Positions 50,601 through 59,600 of a stretch of DNA of 64,000 nucleotides are shown here, one piece after another. The stretch is taken from assembly GCA_032622095.1 (NCBI GenBank), contig CP136061.1, positions 19,534,991-19,598,990 of the forward strand. Reading direction: 5' to 3'. The number at the start of each line of letters is the position of its first letter. Positions within the stretch are counted from its first letter, which is position 1. The stretch is from Siphonodentalium dalli. Its lineage: Eukaryota > Mollusca > Scaphopoda > Gadilida > Siphonodentaliidae. A program made the translations under genes and the position numbers. The notes beneath the pieces were generated by a model. The model saw nothing but the letters and a program-made list of their open reading frames with translations. It made no database searches and was not told where the DNA came from.

Positions 50601-53600
50601 AGACAGACAGACAGACAGACAAACAGAGAGACAGACAGAGGTCTTCAAAATATATATGAGATATACCATATTATATACCATTTGAAAGAGGAAGCTCCAA
50701 AACATTGTATTTTCAACTATTCGATGTAATAAACTGTGAACATGATGTTTTTGTTGAGATACCGACGTGTGTTCTGTTATAATTTGTTATTATAGTATTT
50801 TAATCATATTTAATGGCATAGATTGATTAAAACCCTACATCAAGGAAATATAATAAAAATAATCATGACTCGAAAATTAAATGGGCCTTTAAATCCGAAG
50901 AATGGCTCATTTTTGTCAGAGTTACAATTCGATGACCATTCCATGGGTCAAAATTCCATATCATTGCACGGTACAACCCAATCTCTTGGTACAACCGAGT
51001 GTCTCTGTTATGGTGGTCATTTCATTTCTAGGGGGAAATTCCAACATATCTCGTCATACTTGTAGTTGTAAATTTTCATATTGATTGTCATTTCAGTAAA
51101 TTGTGACAACAAATTCAAGTAGGAACATGTGGGAATTTTTGTCTTAAAACGACATTTTTTTACATGCATATACATTTTTCAAAATACTGGAAAATAAAGC
51201 TATCACTGGAAAATAAAGCTATCAGAAATTCAGAATAATCTTAATATATTTTGGTCTTCAAATTTCCACTTGCCGCTGATTCAGGTATTCCTAACCTATA
51301 TTGGTGGTTTTGTATAGTTATCCACCCAGGGGCCTGTACTATAGATTTACAATTGCCGTGTTTAAACAGGTGTACAAGGTTATGGGAGGTACACAGGAGG
51401 CGTGAAGTGCAATAGACCACTGTATTGTAATAGAGTAGATTATACCCGTGTGCTCATTACCGATGGGTGATTGGGTTTGATCAGAATGGTATTCAATATA
51501 ATACTCCAGCGATTTTGCATGACAACCCAACTAGAAATTGAAATACATCTTAAAACTTGAATTGTTGGAACAGACGATAACCAATGATGACATATAACAC
51601 AATGCACGAACGGTTGCGGCGTGCTCACTGAGCGATTATTTAAAGGATACCGACTACCACTAATACAATTGAACACGGATTACCCATGCACTAGCGATAA
51701 CATATCAATGAGTGTCTCCGAGGAATATTGTTTTTCATTGGTCAATCAAGTCGCATGTGGTAAACCTATGATTTTATTGGTCACCATGCCTTTTCACTGT
51801 AATAATAAGAGTGGAGGTCTATGGTAATCGACACCTTCTGTGTGCCCCACATAACCTTGTACACGTGTTCAAACACGGCAATTGTAAATCTATAGTACAG
51901 GCCCCTGGATTAAGATAAGTTACGAGATAACCTTCCGTTCCTTCTCACGTGTATTGTATTAACTAGTTCATTGAATACGTTTATTGATTTATACATGGCT
52001 ATATATGGAAGTTATATTCCTCAATTTTTGTTTTTCCCAAACATCGCATGTGCTAACAATGGCATAGGAGTGCGACAATGACCCAATTAAAGGCACGTGA
52101 GGCCTTAGGTGACGTTCACACATAGCCGGTGAAGCCGTTACCCGGCGAACCCGTTAGCCGGCGAAGGTTGGGCAGAGTGTTTACACATCGCCGGCGAAGA
52201 TACGCATATATTCATGTGTCTCCTTTACTTCATAATAGTTTTCGTTTTAGTTCTCACTGAACTGCAATATGATATTGCTGTACACCTGTAAACATCTAGC
52301 CGCTTCCTGTTAGAGATATGGTTGGGCAGTATAGTGAAATGAAACTTTTTAGAAATGCCGAAATTATTAATATCCAACTCAAACTTTCAGGTATTGCTAT
52401 TGGTAATTTTATAGATATTTAAACAAAATTGTTAATGGTTTGTTTGGTTTCATAGACAGCCTGTGAAGTGAGTGTCGCACCAAAAGCATGGTCATTGTCA
52501 GTTTTGAGATATTTTCGTCGCATGCATCTACAAATTGGTGTCTATAATCATTCGGATTGGATATTATATTATATATATAAGTTTCAACATCGCGAATCAA
52601 ATGTGACACATTTTCCGTTTGCACATTATACAATAAAATATGTTTTTCATTTTACTCGGGCGTTCACCATGTCCACGTATGTAGGGCCGTGGCGATCGGG
52701 GTGTCTCATCCCAATTTTAATCAATATATTCAAAAGCTGGAAATTTCATACCTGACACGGCAATGGTTGGAAATTTGACATCAGCAATATGTTGAAATTG
52801 TTCTCATAGTTTTATTTTCAACAATTTGTTATTGGTGATTTCTTTAGGCAACATTTGCTTATTTTTTGGCCAATTTTTTGGACTGAAATGGCCATCAGTT
52901 GGAAATGATCCAACCTTAGATGTGTGTCAAGTTTGGAAAATGTCCAACAATTGGAAATCTTAAGGCTGGATGCTAGGATTTTGCAATTTTCAGGGTTCAG
53001 ATTAAAACATTTTCTCACACCTGGCCATAACCACGGTCGGTCGATAAATTCCAAAGATGAACAGTCCCACACCTCCAAATCAGGCCCTCTAGACCCGTCC
53101 CTGTGTACATATCAGCCTCACGGTCCACGGCGCACTCAAATTTAGATTATTGAACTAATTGTCCAGTAAGTTTGAATCCATAGAAACGTGCCATCCCATT
53201 TCTCCATACATATATATATATGGACATACATGTACATGAACACGCACATTTAATACCATCGAATGCGCAACAAATGTACCATGCGCATGCAGAGTACGTG
53301 TACCATCATCAGTTAGTATTTATAATAATAGCTTATAACGAAGGTGCGTGACCACCGACGGACAGCTGATTAGAGACAATCAAACTGGCCACTGACCAAT
53401 ATATACACAGGTGAAAAGCGGGCTGGTCTATCAGCGATTGCACAATACTATTGTTCGAGTTAATTGTTGAAAGGAAATCACCCATGACGGCATGACCCCA
53501 GATAAATATCTAACTTAACCGCAGAGCGAATTAGAATCCATACGACAATCAGGTGCTTGTACTAAATCATTTTATCCAAAAGTTTAAAACCGTATAGCTG

Positions 53601-56600
53601 AGTATCCGGATAGCCGTAATTCTTATCCGGCGAAGTATAAACACTCTATTGTTATCGCTGCCGGCTAAAGCGAATGCGATCTTCGCCGGGTAATGTATAA
53701 ACACCCCCCTTAGTGTCGAAAATATTCATATTTGTTCAAATCACCGTAAACAGTAAAACGCATACAGGTTCATATATACCATGACCATCGCGTAAACAGC
53801 ATGTTATCATAAAGACGTACTATATTTTACCTAAGCAAGAGCCTGATTGTGTTACAGAAGACAGCACAATGCTACTGGCTAATCGCACACAAATGGCATA
53901 AACGCTCTTTATTAGTTCCATATCAGGAATTCACCCACAAGCAGAGGCGGACTGGCCGATCGAGAGACCGGGGAATTTCCCGATGGGCCGGAGGCCGGAA
54001 AAATTCTGATTCCACGTGATTTTCTATCAAGCGAGAATCCGAGGGTTTTTTTACGGTTTGGGAGGGGGGGGGGGTATATGTGGTTGGGCCGCCCAACCAC
54101 AACTTGGGCCGCAAATGAAACCGACGTGGGCCGCCACATGTGTTGTTTAACCAGCCGTGTATCCAATAAGATGGTACTCTTCTCACATAAATTCATGAGG
54201 CCAGAGGCGGACTGCATGGCCGATCGGGAGACCGGGAAAATTCCGGACGTGGGCCGCCACATGTGTTGTTTAACCAGCCGAATTGGCTAATCGTAATTTT
54301 GACATTAAATGAACTTGTCGGCATCATATAACACCACGTAAAGACCCCATTAATCTCGAGATTTTAACGGTAACTCCCAGCTGTAAATCCCAAAAAAATT
54401 CTTACGCACCCCTCCCCCAATTGAAATTTACAAGAAAATAGGAACGCTTCAGTTGATGCCAGTCTAGTTTATCGGATTCGAGATTTTCTTGTATAGTTTT
54501 CAAAATGTTCTCACCCCGGGCCGAACAACCATGAACAGCCCGGTGTGTCCTGGTCTCTTGTCCGTAGCCGTGTGCATTTGTCTGGAGTTAGACCGCTAGA
54601 TGTTAGATTTTATGCAATTTTTCAGGTAAAAATATCTGAATGGTCTCATACCGGGAATATATAGAACCATGGTTTATGAATATATATGATATTAGACCAG
54701 AGGTGCAAATGGAATTATGCAAAAACATGTATTTGGTCTGCATCTGATTCAAGGGGGGGGGGGGGGGTGCAAATGGAATTATGCAAAAATATGTATTTGG
54801 TCTGATTCTGATTCAAGGGGGGGGGGGGTGCAGTTGGAATTTTCCAAGGTGGACTGTGGACGCCCCCCCCCCCCCAAAACAGATGGGCGGTATTATATTA
54901 ATTTCCCGGGCCGGTTTCTTGGCCCAGTCCGCCTCTGCCCACAAGGAACGCTCTTTATGTTTACCATCATAATATAAACAAACACCAGAAAAGTAACTTT
55001 TTTATGCTTTTGTTTACATAACAATGGTCAACTATATGACGATAACATACTGTTTATGCGATATTTCTTATTTTTATACGGACAAAGTCTGTCTACATTT
55101 TGATGTTCTTTCTGTTTGTGGCGGTTTTTGACGGTTGGAAATATTTTCACAGGATACCCACCGCCAAGGCCAACCGTACCTTTAACACTACATAAACGAC
55201 GTGCGAAATGGAGCAGACGTGAATTAACACCACATAAACGGCGTGCCAAATGGAGTAGACGTGAATTAACACTACATAAACGGCGTGCGAAATGGAGCAA
55301 ATATCGTACATCCCATCCAGCCACAATTACAACAACAACATGTTTATAAATCCCAATGAAAAGACTACGAATACCGTTTTGTGAACACTAACCCTATAAC
55401 CCTAAGATAAAACAGGAAAACTAATTGGGTCTATTTGTCTACAACGGCATAATAAAATGGTTTATTTCTGATGCAGACGAGCGAAATCTCTTTATGTCGA
55501 AATGACATTTGCCTTGCTGGAAGGTGCCATAGATGAAGGAAGGATAGATAAGTCACTCGACGTCATTTGATGGGCCAATCGGTAACGCACTCCGATTCTG
55601 TCCGCCATTGCTAAAGGTAGTTCAACTCCGATTGTTCTAATCAAAACAGTGCTTTCTCATCGCAATAAAAAGAGAAAACTCTGGCGTCTATTGTAGCTGA
55701 ATTAATTGTACACCAACTGTCGTGAATTATCAGAATCTCACGTTTCCAAGGGTGTCCGTTGGGGAGTCAGAAAGGTGAGTTTTTATGCCGTTTGAGACCA
55801 TTTTTGTAATAAACAACACGACATTCTGTATTCTATTTATTTTCACCTGGATGAAGACTGAAGTTATGTTAGTAACGACTTTCAAAATGAAATTAATTTA
55901 ATAGATCTCACCATTCATGATTGCATTGGTAATTTGAATATCATGTATACCGGGTACCGACCCAAACGTGTTTTACGGAAGAAATATTTCAATGACAGCT
56001 GTCATATTTCAAGAATTCCATGTGACTGCCAGGTGTGATCAGGTGTACTACAGCAATAATTTAGAAATGAACAGTCAGAACAATTCACCAATTTGGCAGG
56101 TTACATGTCCTACTCCTAGATTCTAATTGTAGTGATCATACTATTCATAGTTTGACTTGTTTTCATGTCCAATTTTTGTAATATATAACATTTGTTGATA
56201 AACATATTTTTCATAATGATATTCATAATTCATGTGTCTTTTGATCATTAGACTCACATAGTATACTCACATTCATAATGTTAATAAATGACATTGAGAC
56301 TGCGTGGGCATTAATTATAATGTATACAAGTACTGGTCAGCTATGTTGAAATATAATATCATTAGCCTTATTTATTATTATATTAGCAATAGCATTATTT
56401 TTGTATAATTTATACTGCTATCATAAAGAGGTATGAACAACTGAATATTACATGGTTTGCCAATGTAGGCACTGGTGAGTGGTGTGTACTGCATGGGAAA
56501 TATCCCAATATAACATATTTCATACCTGTAACCTGTAAATTATTTATAAATTAAAATTAAATGCTTCGATTCTGTATTATTTCAGGAAGTGGACACTGGA

Positions 56601-59600
56601 CAGATCTATACTGTATGCCAATGGCAACACCTTAATGATATTGGTGGGTCACAAAGTGATGTGTGCAACATGCATGAGCCGCAAATAATCCAGATGAGAC
56701 AAAATGAGATGCAGAATGCAAGGATGTGTTCAAGATAAAGAAGGAATTGAACTATACTTGTGCGAAAATCCTGGATAAAAAGTAGCTGATGTCTCATTGA
56801 CTGTCAAGGAAAGAGCCACAAATGATACACATTTATAAGTTCATCATTAAATTAATTATAGATTTCAAACATTGTCTGTCCATCACATGGTACTTATCCA
56901 TACTAAGGCAACACCCAGGTTCATTTGCAGAGTGTGTGTCCCTCCAGTCTGAAAAAAGTATCCTCTAGGCTATTAGCTCCCAATAGCATGCATGATCCCA
57001 TTCAGCTTTAATAGTAACTGTAATTATCCAATGTAAATGGACTATAAGTATGTTAGCCTATCTTACTAGTATATTTTACAAATTGTACCATAATCATTAA
57101 CTATTTTATTACTGTATGGATTATCTCGCTCAGTTTCAAAGTAGCCTATACAATTAACTGTTCTTCGTTAATATCTATTTTAGTATCTGACATGGTGGAC
57201 AGAGATACCCTTTATATTCATGTTTAGGTTAATTCAAATAATAAGATCACACACACACACCTGTTTGTTGAAACACCCTACTGTGACCCAAATATACAAA
57301 AGAATCATGGAACTCAAATAAATAATCATTGGTTATTCATTTATGTATATAAACATGATATATATGTCTGTTTTTATAAGATGAAATTAATTACTATAAT
57401 ACAAGACAGAATGAGGTGCAGTGGTCCTGTGACATTTATTTAATTTTACGGGAAATATTTTATTTTTATATATATACCGGTATATATAAAAGTTAAAAAG
57501 TTCCCGGTTGAATCGGGCTAGTGATTCAACTGTGGAGGACATGAGTCTCATATATGTCCATTGATTAATTTCATCAACGTACGTGTGTACGTTTATGAGA
57601 AAAATCACTCTGAATTATGTGCTTCAGTATACCTCCAATACTTACATGTGCGCCAGCTGATCTAGGAAAACTACAAAACTAAATCCCCACTACACGTAAG
57701 AAATCAGATCATCCAATACTTGCACTAGCTGATCGAGGAAAATTACAAAACTAAATCCCCATAACACGTAAGAAATCAGAGTAAATAAACCTGGACGCAA
57801 AATACGCACAACTTGCCACAAGAGAGTTTGATTTAGCGCAGTAATTGACGTCGAATTACGGACACTTTCCATTCCAGAAAATGCATATCACGGACCAAAT
57901 CGTATTTAGTGGCATTAATTGAATGTCATATTGAAAGCATTATGATTAAAAGTTAATATAAAGTACTTTATTACGAGTATTTCTTCACAACCGTACACGA
58001 ACCCTATGTAAATATAACGTAAAATTATCTCCCCCTACTTTTCTGAACTACCTTAACGCTTGAGGGCCAAAGCAATGGCGACGTCCAGTAGCGTTACAGA
58101 TTGATAACCATGAGTGCGACGTCTATCCTATTTTTAGTCTATGAAGGTGCTAACAAGTTTTTCATCTTGCTGCGTTCGGAACGTTTCCGCAGGTCGATTG
58201 TTCTAAAAAGCTAACCTTTTACCAACCCGTTAGATGGTACGTATTATAGGAGAAAATTCTAAATAGAATCGATATTAATTGATAGAAACTTTTCCTGACT
58301 GGTGTCCGCAATTCATATCTATTATTTTATGTATCACATAAGTCATCGTTCCCATGAAAGACAACTTTTCCAAACGAGAGTGAAGTGTTGAGGTCCACTG
58401 TGTGTGTTGTCGTGAAGTGTTACGGTCCACTGTGTGTGTTGTCGTGAAGTGTTAAGGTCCACTGTGTGTGTTGTCGTGAAGTGTTAAGGTCCACTGTGTG
58501 TGTTGTCGTGAAGTGTTAAGGTCCACCGTGTGTGTTGTCGTGAAGTGTTAAGGTCCACTGTGTGTGTTGTCGTGAAGTGTTAAGGTCCACTGTGTGTGTT
58601 GTCGTGAAGTGTTAAGGTCCACTGTGTGTGTTGTCGTGAAGTGTTAAGGTCCACTGTGTGTGGTGTCGTGATCAATCATAATCCACAGTTAATTACCTTC
58701 TCCTTGAATAATTTCCGGAGCCAATTACCACACGCTTCATCTGATTCCACAGGAACGTCGTCTAACTCCAATCTCCTGCAACGATTTAGGCCACATTAAA
58801 ATATCTTTGTTTCTCCTGCCCCCAACCCAAACTTTCAAAAATCAGCATAGGTATAGGTAGGTAAAAATATATGCCATATTATATACCATTTAAAAGAGGA
58901 AGCTCCAAAACATTGTATTATCAACTTATCCGGTGTAATAAACTGTGAACATGTTGTTTTTGTTGAGGTACCGACGTGTTTTCTGTGCTTAAATTTCATC
59001 TGGATTGTACTGCAAAGTATATTATTTTGAATTCAAGGGGAATAACTCTATATCTTAGGTTGAATTGTTGCATTCCTGGATCCAAACGGGGGAAATGTTT
59101 CTATAAGTTCAACTCTTTACTATTACTCTACGGGAAACTTCTGAGACAGAGACGTTCCGAATGGTGATGAATTATAGTATTTTAATCATATTTTATGTCA
59201 TAGATTGTTATTAAAACCGTATATCAAGTCACTATAAAAAATAATCGGTAACTCGAAAATTAAATGGGCCTTTAACTCTTTTTTTTTCACTAAATACTCA
59301 TTGACGAGTTGTTCGCTTGGAAATATTCAGATCATAGGTCGTCTGCTGAACTTATTATCTGAACATTTCCATCCAGGACTCTTTCTGTACTTGCATTATA
59401 AGTTGTTTGCTTATTTTTCCTGAAAAAAAAACCTCCAGATGAATAATAGACCACTCCATGCAATGTATACTGTTAATGAGATAATGCATTTAGTGAAGAA
59501 ATGGTTAATGCGACGGTTTAGAGATTACATTAGTGACGTATGTTCCTGAACGTCCGAAGCAACGGTTTAGAGATTACATTAGTGACGTATGTTCCTGAAC

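Larger units (their letters stand above)
52087..55184. mobile_element. 'AAAGG-GGCGG' foldback element interrupted by two insertions
   Basis: The host pieces are 52087-52107, 53713-53941 and 54946-55184. Together they give about 490 bases, matching the intact copy 7226-7742 (inverted). Confidence 0.8.

Noticed and set aside
49398-50685. Several long frames on both strands, 94-131 codons
   Set aside because: They lie in the AGGTCA-rich and TGCGCATGCGCG repeats and share the same repeat-derived peptides.
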